Below, in pieces: positions 9,041-19,677 of a stretch of 55,486 nt of DNA (the first letter of the stretch is position 1; each line of letters starts with the position of its first letter). This DNA is from Oceanococcus sp. (GTDB lineage Bacteria; Pseudomonadota; Gammaproteobacteria; Nevskiales; Oceanococcaceae): the NCBI GenBank assembly GCA_030147945.1, contig JASBUL010000038.1:1-55486 (forward strand), in the 5' to 3' direction. The notes beneath the pieces are model-generated. The model saw only the letters and a program-made list of their open reading frames with translations. It ran no database searches and was not told the origin of the DNA. The position numbers and the translations under genes are program-made.

Positions 9041-10290
9041 TGGACCACTTTGAATACCGCGACGGCGATCTTTACGCCGAGGATGTCGCGGTCAGCGATC
9101 TTGCCGCGCGTTACGGAACCCCCCTGTTCGTTTATTCCCGCGCTACCCTGGAACGCCATTTCAAGGCTTTTGATGATGCGCTTGCCGGGGTTGATCATCT
9201 GATCTGCTACGCGGTCAAGGCCAATAGCAACATCGCCGTGCTCAACGTGCTGGCTCGTCTGGGTGCAGGCTTTGACATCGTCTCCGGCGGCGAACTCCAG
9301 CGTGTTCTGGCGGCCGGCGGTGATCCGGCAAAAATCGTGTTTTCCGGCGTCGGCAAACGTGTCGACGAGATGGAAATGGGCCTCAAGGCCGGCATTCGCT
9401 CCTTCAACGTCGAATCCGAAGCCGAGCTTGAGCGGCTCAGTGAGGTGGCGCTCAGGCTGGGCCTGACGGCGACGGTGGCGCTGCGGGTGAATCCGGATGT
9501 CGATGCCAAGACACACCCTTACATTTCCACCGGACTGAAGGAAAACAAGTTCGGCATTGATATGAGCCAGGCCGAACGGCTGTTTCGCAAGGCCCATGAT
9601 TTGCCGGGTTTGGCGGTCAGTGGGATGGACTGCCATATCGGTTCGCAGCTGACCGAATTGCAGCCTCTGCTTGATGCCATGACACGCATGCTGGAACTGG
9701 TCGACCGGCTGAAGGCTGCCGGCATCGTCATCCACCACCTGAATCTGGGTGGTGGCCTGGGGATTCGCTACAACAGCGAGCAACCACCGCATCCGTCCGA
9801 CTATGCCCGCGCAGTTATTCCGCTGCTCGAAGGGCGTGATCTGCAAATCCTGATGGAACCGGGCCGTGCGATTGCCGGTAACGCCGGTTTACTGCTGACC
9901 CAGGTGGAGTACCTTAAGCCCACGCCACACCGCAATTTCGCCATTGTCGACGCCTCCATGGCCGAATTGATCCGACCAACGCTGTACAACGCATGGCAGA
10001 ACATCGTGCCGGCGCGGCTGGCGACGCAGGCACCCGCACAGGTCTGGGACATTGTCGGCCCGGTCTGCGAATCCGGCGATTGGCTTGGCAAGGAACGTGA
10101 GTTGGCGATCAGCCAGGGCGATCTGCTGGCCGTCCGCTCGGCCGGCGCCTACGGCTTTACCATGAGTTCAAACTACAACTCGCGGCCACGGCCGGCCGAA
10201 GTCATGGTGGATGGTGCTCAGGTTCATCTGATCCGCGAGCGGGAGAAAGTTGAGCAACTCTTTGAATTGGAAAAGGTTATTCCGAAATGA
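9040..10290 (+). CDS. lysA: diaminopimelate decarboxylase
   Basis: PLP enzyme (416 aa) that decarboxylates meso-diaminopimelate to L-lysine, the last step of lysine synthesis. The PLP lysine is K60 in CYAVKANSN. The glycine-rich phosphate-binding loop (LGGGLGIRY) and the active-site cysteine motif CESGDWLG (about residue 345) are intact, as is the C-terminal SAGAYGFTMSSNYNSRPRP. Length is standard for the family. It overlaps lptM by 1 nt and polA by 4 nt (ATGA). Confidence 0.97.
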   Translation: MDHFEYRDGDLYAEDVAVSDLAARYGTPLFVYSRATLERHFKAFDDALAGVDHLICYAVKANSNIAVLNVLARLGAGFDIVSGGELQRVLAAGGDPAKIVFSGVGKRVDEMEMGLKAGIRSFNVESEAELERLSEVALRLGLTATVALRVNPDVDAKTHPYISTGLKENKFGIDMSQAERLFRKAHDLPGLAVSGMDCHIGSQLTELQPLLDAMTRMLELVDRLKAAGIVIHHLNLGGGLGIRYNSEQPPHPSDYARAVIPLLEGRDLQILMEPGRAIAGNAGLLLTQVEYLKPTPHRNFAIVDASMAELIRPTLYNAWQNIVPARLATQAPAQVWDIVGPVCESGDWLGKERELAISQGDLLAVRSAGAYGFTMSSNYNSRPRPAEVMVDGAQVHLIREREKVEQLFELEKVIPK

Positions 10291-12980
10291 GTGCGATCAT
10301 CCTGGTTGACGGTTCGTCCTGGCTGTACCGCGCCTTTCATGCGCTTCCGCGACTGACCTCACCGGATGGTAAACCCACTGGCGCCATCTTCGGCATGGGC
10401 AACATGCTGCAGAAGCTGCTCAAGGACTACGATCCGCAACACATCGCGGTGATTTTCGATCCGCGCGGCAAGACCTTTCGCCACGAGCTTTACGCCGAGT
10501 ACAAAGCCAATCGGCCGCCGGTGCCGCCGGAACTGTCCGCACAGTTCGAGCCACTGTGCGAATTGATCGATGTGTTGGGTCTGCCGCGTCTGCAGGTTGC
10601 CGGGGTTGAAGCCGACGATGTCATTGCCACACTGGCCAGGCAGGCGGCGGAGGATGGCCGCGAGGTCCTGGTGGTCAGTGGCGACAAGGATCTGGCCCAG
10701 ATGGTCAGCCCCCAGGTGCAGCTGCTCGACACCATGAAGGGCACCCTCTACGACGCCGACGGCATCAAGGAAAAGTACGCGGTACGCCCGGATCAGATCG
10801 TTGACTGGCTGGCCCTGATGGGTGACAGCTCCGACAACGTTCCAGGGGTGCCCGGGGTAGGTGCGAAAACCGCGGCCAAATGGCTCGCAAGCTACGACAC
10901 ACTGGATGCGATCATCGAGCACGCCGACGAGATCAAGGGCAAGATCGGCGAGAAATTGCGCGCCCATCTTGATCAGTTGCCGCTGTCGCGCGAGTTGGTC
11001 ACCGTCAAGGATGAACTGGAGTTGCCAACCGGCATCGACAGCCTCACGCGTAAATCGCTGGACAGCGACGGCTTTGCCGCCTTTGCGCGCCGGTTCGGCT
11101 TCAATCGTTGGGTGGAGCAGGTTGCCGCGACAGGCTCGGTAAGCGCGGCCAAGGACAAAGCGCCGCAGCAGAACATCGAGGTTGAAACGGTACTGGATGA
11201 AGAAGCGCTGGTGACGCTCAGGGATGCGCTCAAAGCCGCCGAGCTGTTCGCGGTGGACACGGAAACCGACAGTCTGGATCCGCAGCAGGCACGGCTTGTC
11301 GGGCTGTCATTCGCCACCGCCGACAACAAGGCCTGGTATCTGCCCGTCGCACATGACTATCTCGGCGCGCCGCAGCAACTGGCCCTGGATACGGTACGCA
11401 AGGAGCTGGCCGAGGTGTTGGCGGACACCTCGCGGGCAAAGATTGCCCAGCATGGCAAATACGATATGCATGTGCTGCGCCGGCATGACATGCCGCTGCG
11501 CGGTGTGGCCTGGGACACCATGCTGGAGTCCTATGTACTGAATGCCACGGCCAGTCGCCACGACATGGATTCGCTGGCGCGCTTTTATCTTGACCGTGAC
11601 ACGATCAGCTTCAAGGACATTGCGGGCAGTGGTCGCAAGCAGCTGACCTTCAACCAGATCGATCTCGACAAGGCGGCCGAGTACGCCGGTGAAGATGCCG
11701 CGGTCACCTTCGCACTGCACCAGCGCATTGGTGGCGAACTGCAGGCCGACGACAAGCTGCTCACGGTGTATCGACAGATTGAGCAGCCGCTGATCGAGGT
11801 GCTCGCGGCCATTGAGGCCAATGGGGTGCTGGTCGATCGCAAACTGCTTGCTCAGGCCAGTGCCGAGTTCGCCGAGCGCATGGACGCGATGGAACGCCGT
11901 GCACACGAGATCGCCGGCGCGCCGTTCAATCTGAATTCGCCAGCCCAGCTCAAGGACATCCTGTTCGATCAGCTGGAATTGCCGGTGCTGCGAAAAACGC
12001 CCAAAGGGGCACCGTCAACGGCCGAGGATGTGCTGCAGGAACTCGCCGATCAGCACGAATTGCCGCAAATGATCCTGGACTGGCGTGGATTGGCCAAGCT
12101 GCGCTCGACCTACACCGAGAAGCTGCCCGGCAACATCAACCCGCACACCGGTCGGGTGCACACCTCTTACCATCAGGCGGTCGCAGCGACCGGGCGGCTG
12201 TCCTCATCCGACCCCAATCTGCAGAATATCCCCATCCGCAATGACGACGGTCGACGCATAAGACAGGCCTTTGTCGCACCGCAAGGCCAACGCATTGTCG
12301 CGCTGGACTACTCGCAGATCGAGCTGCGCCTGATGGCGCATATGTCCGACGATGCCAGCATGAAGGATGCGTTCGTGTCGGGACAGGACATTCACAGCCG
12401 TACCGCCAGCGAGGTGTTCGACATCCCGCTGAATCAGATCGAAAGCAGTCACCGCCGTGCTGCCAAGGCCATCAACTTCGGCCTGATTTACGGCATTTCT
12501 GCGTTCGGGCTGGCACGTAATCTGAACATTTCGCGCAGCGAGGCACAGAGCCATATGGAGCGGTTTTTCAACCGCTACCCCGGCGTCGCCGAATACATGG
12601 AGCGTTGTAAGCAGCAAGCCCACGACACCGGATATGTCGAAACCTTGTACGGGCGGCGGCTTTATCTGCCGGAGATCAATGATCGCAATGGCAGCCGCCG
12701 TCAGGCCGCCGAGCGGGTTGCGATCAATGCGCCGCTGCAGGGTACGGCCGCAGACATTATCAAGCTGGCCATGATCGACATACACCAGCAGATTGAAGGC
12801 CAGCATGCGCTGCGCATGATCATGCAGGTGCACGATGAACTGGTCTTCGAGATCAGTGAAGACGCGGTTGAGCAGTGGTTACCCAAACTGCAGCAACGGA
12901 TGGAAAACGTCGCCGAACTAAGTGTGCCCTTGAAAGTTGAAGGTGGCGTCGGCAGCAACTGGGATCAGGCCCACGGCTGA
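10287..12980 (+). CDS. polA: DNA polymerase I
   Basis: Three-domain repair and replication polymerase (897 aa). The N-terminal 5'-3' exonuclease begins IILVDGSSWLYRAF. The proofreading domain keeps the exo I acidic residues in DTET (324-327), so 3'-5' exonuclease activity is probably intact. Polymerase motifs are A, DYSQIELR (about 673-680); B, RRAAKAINFGLIYG (about 723-736); and C, HDE (about 848-850). The start ATG overlaps the lysA stop. It is followed by a 200-nt spacer containing a probable small RNA gene and a terminator. Confidence 0.98.
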   Translation: MSAIILVDGSSWLYRAFHALPRLTSPDGKPTGAIFGMGNMLQKLLKDYDPQHIAVIFDPRGKTFRHELYAEYKANRPPVPPELSAQFEPLCELIDVLGLPRLQVAGVEADDVIATLARQAAEDGREVLVVSGDKDLAQMVSPQVQLLDTMKGTLYDADGIKEKYAVRPDQIVDWLALMGDSSDNVPGVPGVGAKTAAKWLASYDTLDAIIEHADEIKGKIGEKLRAHLDQLPLSRELVTVKDELELPTGIDSLTRKSLDSDGFAAFARRFGFNRWVEQVAATGSVSAAKDKAPQQNIEVETVLDEEALVTLRDALKAAELFAVDTETDSLDPQQARLVGLSFATADNKAWYLPVAHDYLGAPQQLALDTVRKELAEVLADTSRAKIAQHGKYDMHVLRRHDMPLRGVAWDTMLESYVLNATASRHDMDSLARFYLDRDTISFKDIAGSGRKQLTFNQIDLDKAAEYAGEDAAVTFALHQRIGGELQADDKLLTVYRQIEQPLIEVLAAIEANGVLVDRKLLAQASAEFAERMDAMERRAHEIAGAPFNLNSPAQLKDILFDQLELPVLRKTPKGAPSTAEDVLQELADQHELPQMILDWRGLAKLRSTYTEKLPGNINPHTGRVHTSYHQAVAATGRLSSSDPNLQNIPIRNDDGRRIRQAFVAPQGQRIVALDYSQIELRLMAHMSDDASMKDAFVSGQDIHSRTASEVFDIPLNQIESSHRRAAKAINFGLIYGISAFGLARNLNISRSEAQSHMERFFNRYPGVAEYMERCKQQAHDTGYVETLYGRRLYLPEINDRNGSRRQAAERVAINAPLQGTAADIIKLAMIDIHQQIEGQHALRMIMQVHDELVFEISEDAVEQWLPKLQQRMENVAELSVPLKVEGGVGSNWDQAHG

Positions 12981-13030
12981 GGCCTGAACGGCCAGCCGAT
13001 AAACGGTCGAAAAATCACGCCCAACGCGGA

Positions 13031-13058
13031 GGAACTTTTCTTCGCACCCCCAGTCATA
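13031..13058 (+). promoter_or_regulatory. predicted sigma-E (RpoE/AlgU)-type promoter
   Basis: GGAACTT at 13031-13037 matches the extracytoplasmic sigma-E -35 element exactly. It is followed by a 16-nt spacer and TCATA at 13054-13058, close to the TC-rich -10 of that class. The predicted transcription start at about 13064-13066 coincides with the first base of the first hairpin of the downstream structured RNA. This is a prediction from motif and spacing only. Confidence 0.55.
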
Positions 13059-13063
13059 GATAC

Positions 13064-13178
13064 CGAACGCTGCAACGGCGTTCGCATCCGCCCCCACTCC
13101 CTGGGCGGACATGCCATCCGGTTCCCCCAAACCGGAGTCAGACGCCTCAGCGGTCTCCCCAATCGCTGAGGCTTTTTT
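13064..13178 (+). ncRNA. candidate trans-acting small RNA downstream of polA
   Basis: About 115 nt with no plausible reading frame but four consecutive hairpins. Arms are 13064-13070 with 13078-13084; 13087-13093 with 13103-13109 (loop CCACTCCCT); 13117-13123 with 13130-13136 (loop CCCCCA); and the terminator stem 13144-13152 with 13164-13172 (loop GTCTCCCCAAT) plus a T6 run. The last three loops are rich in cytosines, which could pair with Shine-Dalgarno-like G-rich sites. The location just after polA is that of Spot 42 (enterobacteria) and ErsA (Pseudomonas, sigma-22 dependent). As I recall, it is also that of sX13 (Xanthomonas, C-rich loops). I see no primary-sequence match to Spot 42. Expression and Hfq binding are unknown. 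Confidence 0.6.
13144..13178 (+). terminator. rho-independent terminator after polA/sRNA
   Basis: Perfect 9-bp stem GCCTCAGCG/CGCTGAGGC (13144-13152 with 13164-13172) with an 11-nt loop, followed by six T residues (13173-13178). There is no T run on the opposite strand, so it acts on plus-strand transcripts (polA and the sRNA candidate), not on gyrB, whose stop lies six bases beyond it. Confidence 0.9.
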
Positions 13179-13183
13179 AATGC

Positions 13184-15637
<2,454 letters not shown>

Positions 15638-16714
15638 TTATACCATTGGTTCTACGGCGCCATGTTTCACGTGAAACATTTTCGCATCACGCTGCCAATT
15701 GCCCGGCATTTGGCTGCTGTCCAGGGCTGTCACAAAGACCTGACCGGAATACTCGGTGATGAAGCCGTAAAGCGTTTCCCTGGCTTTTAACCCGAGCTCG
15801 GAGCCGAGATCATCAATCAACAAAATCGGAGCCACGTGGTTTCTCAACGCAAAGTGCTGCGCCTGCCCGAGCAGCATCGCGGTGATCAGCAGCTTCTGCT
15901 GTCCGCGCGACAAGCTGTCCCGCGCAGCATGACGCTCCACACTGACCCGGATCTCGGCACGGTGTGGCCCGCTCTGGGTAAAGCCGCGTTCGATATCCTG
16001 ACTCAGTTGCTTGGCATATTGTTCTTCCAGACTGCTGTCCGCGAGCCAGCCTGATCGATACTGAATGCGCAGTCCATGGTCGTCGCCAAGAAAGCGAGCC
16101 AACAATGTATTGATCAATGGCAGTAATTCTTCGAACACTTGGCGGCGGAATTGATCCACCTTCAATGCAGCAGCAATAAGCTCATGTGTCCAGCTAGCAA
16201 GCATCGAATGCTGTGTTGCGCGCAGCAGCGCGTTACGCTGTTTGAGTGCTCTTGAGAACCGACGCCACTCATCGTGATACGCGTGTTCCACGTGAAACAC
16301 CGACCAGTCGAGAAAGCGTCTTCGTAGCACAGGGCCGTCTTCCACCAAGCGATGTTGTCCTGGCTCAAGCACAAGAACGGGACAGGCCCGCGCCAGATCA
16401 CTCAGCTTGATTCCAGTGTCTTGGCCCAATTTCACGCGGGTGGCGTCGGCTGTTTTCAAAATCCCAACAGGCAATCGCCCGTGTTCGTTTTGAACCTGCG
16501 CTCTGACCACACACTGATCACGTTCGTCCTGAATGAGCCGGCGCGAATTCGCAGTGCGAAAACTGTGCCCTCGCCCCAGGAGATAGATCGCTTCAAGCAC
16601 GCTGGTCTTGCCGGCACCGTTGTCGCCGACAAACACATTGCGCTTGCTGTCCAGTGACAGTTCTACGCGCTCAAGACACCGCAGACCCTGAATCGAAAGG
16701 GAGTCCAGGTACAC
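15638..16714 (-). CDS. recF: DNA replication and repair protein RecF
   Basis: ABC-type ATPase (358 aa) of the RecFOR recombination-mediator pathway that helps load RecA on gapped DNA. Walker A is GDNGAGKT (30-37). The ABC signature is in LSRGQQKLLITAML, and Walker B is in APILLIDDLGSEL. Length is normal. The gene carries two ParB-binding parS sequences inside its coding region (see separate entries). It sits 28 nt after dnaN. Confidence 0.97.
   Translation of the reverse strand: MYLDSLSIQGLRCLERVELSLDSKRNVFVGDNGAGKTSVLEAIYLLGRGHSFRTANSRRLIQDERDQCVVRAQVQNEHGRLPVGILKTADATRVKLGQDTGIKLSDLARACPVLVLEPGQHRLVEDGPVLRRRFLDWSVFHVEHAYHDEWRRFSRALKQRNALLRATQHSMLASWTHELIAAALKVDQFRRQVFEELLPLINTLLARFLGDDHGLRIQYRSGWLADSSLEEQYAKQLSQDIERGFTQSGPHRAEIRVSVERHAARDSLSRGQQKLLITAMLLGQAQHFALRNHVAPILLIDDLGSELGLKARETLYGFITEYSGQVFVTALDSSQMPGNWQRDAKMFHVKHGAVEPMV
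15663..15678. other. parS: parS centromere site 1 (ParB-binding), within recF
   Basis: TGTTTCACGTGAAACA, an exact match to the canonical 16-bp palindromic bacterial parS sequence. It lies near the 3' end of recF, about 2.2 kb from the candidate oriC. Such sites recruit ParB and, with ParA and SMC, organise and segregate the origin region. parA/parB are not in this window. Confidence 0.88.
16284..16299. other. parS: parS centromere site 2 (ParB-binding), within recF
   Basis: TGTTCCACGTGAAACA, matching the parS consensus TGTTNCACGTGAAACA. It is 621 bp from site 1, also inside recF. Two such 16-mers in one gene would be very unlikely by chance, which supports a real origin-proximal parS cluster. 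Confidence 0.85.
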
Positions 16715-16742
16715 AAGCTGTTTCGTGAAAAGCCTGCCCGGC

Positions 16743-17843
16743 CTACAACCTCATCGGCATGATGACGTATTTGCATTGATCATTGCCGGGTTCTAACAAC
16801 AGACCACTGTGATCCGGTGTCGACAGGCCCAGGCTGTATTGCTCGGTGCTCAATGCCGACAGGGCATCTAGCAGATAGTTGACGTTGAACCCGATGCTCA
16901 GTTTCTCGCCGACGTATTCAACTTCCAGCTCTTCTTCAGCTTCTTCGTGTTCGGGGTTGTGTGTCTGCAACTTCAAAGAACGGTCTTCAAGAAGCAGACG
17001 TACGCCACGAAACTTTTCATTGGACAAAATCGCCGCACGCTGCAGTGCGGCTCGTAGTTCGTCACGATCACCGGTGACCCATTTGTCGCTTTGCGTGGGA
17101 ATCACGCGTTCGTAGTCGGGAAAACGTCCTTCAATGAGTTTGCTGGTCAGCCGGATATTGCCGAGATGAATCTGCAAAGCGTTGTCGGTGAAATTGAATT
17201 GCAGATCACTGCTACCGGCACCAAGCAAGCGTTGCAGCTCGGTCACGCCTTTGCGTGGCACGATGATGCTGGTTTTTTCGCTACTACCGCTTGCGATCTC
17301 GACTTCGGCCATAGCCAGGCGGTGTCCATCCGTAGCGACGCTACGAATAACCGAGTCAGCAAATTCAAAGTACAGGCCGTTGAGGTAGAAGCGAACGTCC
17401 TGTTGCGCCATCGCGAATTGAGTGCGCTGAATCAGTTCGGACAGCTGTTGTCGTGTAAGTGCCAATTGCCGCCCGGCGTCGAGGTCATCCTGCGCGGGAA
17501 ATTCTTCTGCAGGCAAGGTGGCAAGCAGAAACTTACTGCGACCGCTACGAACACGTAGCCGGTTGCCATCCATTTGAAACTGAAGTTCTGAACCGTCAGG
17601 CAAGCCACGGCAAATATCGTGCAGCTTTCTTGCCGGTACGGTTGTGCGGCCGGAGGCTTCACCGTGAACCAGGGTATCAGCACGCAGTTCCAGTTCCAGA
17701 TCGGTGCCGGTCATACGCAGCTGGTTGTCGTCCAGCTCCAGCAACACGTTGGAAAGCACGGGCATGGTTTGACGTCGTTCAACGACGCCAATGATGGCCT
17801 GAAGGGTAGAGAGTATGTCGTCTCGGTTTGCGCTGAACTTCAT
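16743..17843 (-). CDS. dnaN: DNA polymerase III beta sliding clamp
   Basis: Ring-forming processivity clamp (366 aa) that tethers polymerases to DNA. I use the ATG at 17843, giving MKFSANRDDILSTLQ, which aligns with the start of E. coli DnaN (also 366 aa). An in-frame TTG at 17852 would add only three residues. Three structurally similar clamp domains are expected. The C-terminus YVIMPMRL is the family hallmark, since the MPMRL tail forms part of the peptide-binding pocket. Second gene of the dnaA operon. Confidence 0.97.
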   Translation of the reverse strand: MKFSANRDDILSTLQAIIGVVERRQTMPVLSNVLLELDDNQLRMTGTDLELELRADTLVHGEASGRTTVPARKLHDICRGLPDGSELQFQMDGNRLRVRSGRSKFLLATLPAEEFPAQDDLDAGRQLALTRQQLSELIQRTQFAMAQQDVRFYLNGLYFEFADSVIRSVATDGHRLAMAEVEIASGSSEKTSIIVPRKGVTELQRLLGAGSSDLQFNFTDNALQIHLGNIRLTSKLIEGRFPDYERVIPTQSDKWVTGDRDELRAALQRAAILSNEKFRGVRLLLEDRSLKLQTHNPEHEEAEEELEVEYVGEKLSIGFNVNYLLDALSALSTEQYSLGLSTPDHSGLLLEPGNDQCKYVIMPMRL

Positions 17844-18085
17844 CTTAATCAATATAAATATATCTTCCTTATCTTGTTGTTATTGTAGTTATAGGCGCGG
17901 GTTTGCCTTGTGGACAACCAAGATAAAGTTTTGATTTTAAATAAATTTCTTATCTGGCCAAGATGTGCTTACGTGACCGGAAAAAGACCCTTGTCATCTG
18001 TGGATAAGCTGTGTTGTGAATTGTACAGTTTTGCCGCTTTGACGTTGTTCATGGCTTATCCACAGTTTTGTTGATGAGTTAACCA
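17844..18085. other. oriC: candidate chromosomal replication origin (oriC) in dnaN-dnaA spacer
   Basis: The 242-nt spacer contains two perfect DnaA boxes, TGTGGATAA (17999-18007) and its complement TTATCCACA (18056-18064). A one-mismatch box lies at 17909-17917 (TGTGGACAA). There are two conspicuously AT-rich stretches, 17843-17892 and about 17921-17954, which could serve as duplex-unwinding elements in an otherwise GC-rich region. The spacer between dnaA and rpmH is only 97 nt and shows no clear DnaA box, so this side is the better oriC candidate. The boxes may also mediate DnaA autoregulation of dnaN. Strand asymmetry was not computed. Confidence 0.6.
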
Positions 18086-19435
18086 CTATTGATTCAAGCT
18101 GCGCAGCAAGGTTTTGAAATCCTCTTCGACCTGGTGCTGATCGTTGCGAAGTTCGGTGACCTTGCGACAGGCGTGCAGGACCGTGGTGTGGTCGCGACCA
18201 CCGAAGGCGTCGCCGATTTCCGGCAGGCTGTGCCGGGTGAGCTCCTTGCACAGCGCCATCGCAATTTGCCGTGGGCGGGCGACGGTCTGTCGACGGCTCT
18301 TCGAGATCAGATCGTCGCGACGAATGCCATAGAAGTCGGAGACCTTCTTCTGGATGTTCTCAATGGTGATGACTTTGTCGTGCGAGCTGAGCATGTGGCG
18401 CAGGGCCATGCGAGCGAAGTCGACGGTGATGGGGTCGCCCGTCACGATGTGGTTGGCCTTGAGCGTTTTCAGCGCGGCCTCGAGCTCACGCACATGTGAG
18501 CGAATACGCTCGGCGACGAAGAAGGCCACATCCTCATTGAGCTGTATGCCTTCGAGCTCTGCCTTCTTGAGCAGAATGGCCGCCCGTGTTTCCAGCTCCG
18601 GTGGCTCGACAAAGACGGTCATGCCGCCGGCAAACCGGCTTTTTAGTCGCTCATCGATGCCGTCCAGTTCACGCGGGTACTTGTCGCTGGTCATCACGAT
18701 CTGATGGCCGTCTTCAAGCAAGGAGTTGAAGGTGTGGAAGAACTCTTCCTGGGTCCGCTCCTTATTGGCGAACAGGTGAATATCGTCGATCAGCAAGGTG
18801 TTGACGGTGCGGTAGAAATCCTTGAACTCGTTGATGCGGTCGTGGCGCAAGGCGTTGACCATGTCGTGCACGAAACGCTCTACGGCAAGAAAAACCACGC
18901 GAAAGTTGGGGTTGTTTTCACGCAATGCGTTGCCGATGGCGTGCATGAGGTGCGTTTTGCCCAGTCCGGTGCTGCCGCAGATCAGCAGCGGGTTGTAGGC
19001 CTGACCGGGGTTGGCCGCGACCTGTTCGGCAGCGGCTTTGGCGATCTGGTTGGACTGGCCACGGACAAAATTGTCGAACACATATTTGGCGTTGAGCCGA
19101 CTGCCCTGGAACGGGTTGCGCGCCGTGTTGCCTTTCTTGGCGGGTTCCTCGCTGTCATCGCCAACCCGCACGCGTACTTCCTGGATGCGCCCGCCGGTGA
19201 TGTCGCGTAGGGTTTCGAAGATCCGATCCTGATAGCGCCCTTTGACCTGCTCAAGCACCACTTGGTTGGGCGCCACCAATTCAAACCATTGACCGTGATT
19301 GATGCCTTTGAGCGGTCGCAGCCAGGTGTTGATGTCGGTCTCCGAAAGGTCGGATTCCAGCCAGCGAATGGTTTTGTTCCAGATCGATTCAGTCACAGCG
19401 TTGTCGTGGTCTTGGGTTGCTGGGGAAACGCGCAT
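18086..19435 (-). CDS. dnaA: chromosomal replication initiator protein DnaA
   Basis: AAA+ initiator (449 aa) that binds DnaA boxes and melts oriC. Domain I (IWNKTIRWLESDLSETDINTWLRPL) binds DnaB/DiaA-type partners. A short linker follows, then the AAA+ domain with Walker A GSTGLGKTH and Walker B LLIDDIH. Domain IV has the DNA-recognition signature GGRDHTTVLHAC. The annotated ATG 19435 adds about 13 residues before VTESIW; the GTG at that valine is an alternative start, and neither has a strong Shine-Dalgarno. Diverges from rpmH. Confidence 0.98.
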   Translation of the reverse strand: MRVSPATQDHDNAVTESIWNKTIRWLESDLSETDINTWLRPLKGINHGQWFELVAPNQVVLEQVKGRYQDRIFETLRDITGGRIQEVRVRVGDDSEEPAKKGNTARNPFQGSRLNAKYVFDNFVRGQSNQIAKAAAEQVAANPGQAYNPLLICGSTGLGKTHLMHAIGNALRENNPNFRVVFLAVERFVHDMVNALRHDRINEFKDFYRTVNTLLIDDIHLFANKERTQEEFFHTFNSLLEDGHQIVMTSDKYPRELDGIDERLKSRFAGGMTVFVEPPELETRAAILLKKAELEGIQLNEDVAFFVAERIRSHVRELEAALKTLKANHIVTGDPITVDFARMALRHMLSSHDKVITIENIQKKVSDFYGIRRDDLISKSRRQTVARPRQIAMALCKELTRHSLPEIGDAFGGRDHTTVLHACRKVTELRNDQHQVEEDFKTLLRSLNQ

Positions 19436-19466
19436 CTTGACAGCTCAGCGCTTGGCTAAGAATGAC

Positions 19467-19496
19467 TTGCGCAAGGTAGGTGCCGGCAGCTAAAAT
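19467..19496 (+). promoter_or_regulatory. sigma-70-type promoter for rpmH-rnpA operon
   Basis: TTGCGC at 19467-19472 and TAAAAT at 19491-19496 separated by 18 nt, with the predicted start at about 19503, roughly 30 nt before the rpmH ATG. Motif-based prediction. Confidence 0.5.
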
Positions 19497-19532
19497 TCAC
19501 CGGTTCAGTACCTCAAAAAAGAGTATTCAATC

Positions 19533-19667
19533 ATGAAACGCACCTTTCAACCCAGCGTGATCAAGCGCAAGCGCACCCATGGTTTCCGTGCCCGTATGGC
19601 AACCAAGGGCGGTCGTCGCGTGATCAACGCTCGGCGTGCCAAAGGCCGTCACAGCCTGACCGTCTGA
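19533..19667 (+). CDS. rpmH: 50S ribosomal protein L34
   Basis: Very basic 44-residue protein with the conserved start MKRTFQPS, then [11 protein letters not shown] and [11 protein letters not shown], the universal L34 pattern. It is a component of the large ribosomal subunit. First gene of the rpmH-rnpA-yidD-yidC-mnmE cluster that diverges from dnaA. The preceding AAAAAAGAGT may provide a weak ribosome-binding site. Confidence 0.99.
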   Translation: MKRTFQPSVIKRKRTHGFRARMATKGGRRVINARRAKGRHSLTV

Positions 19668-19677
19668 TCGGTTCACG

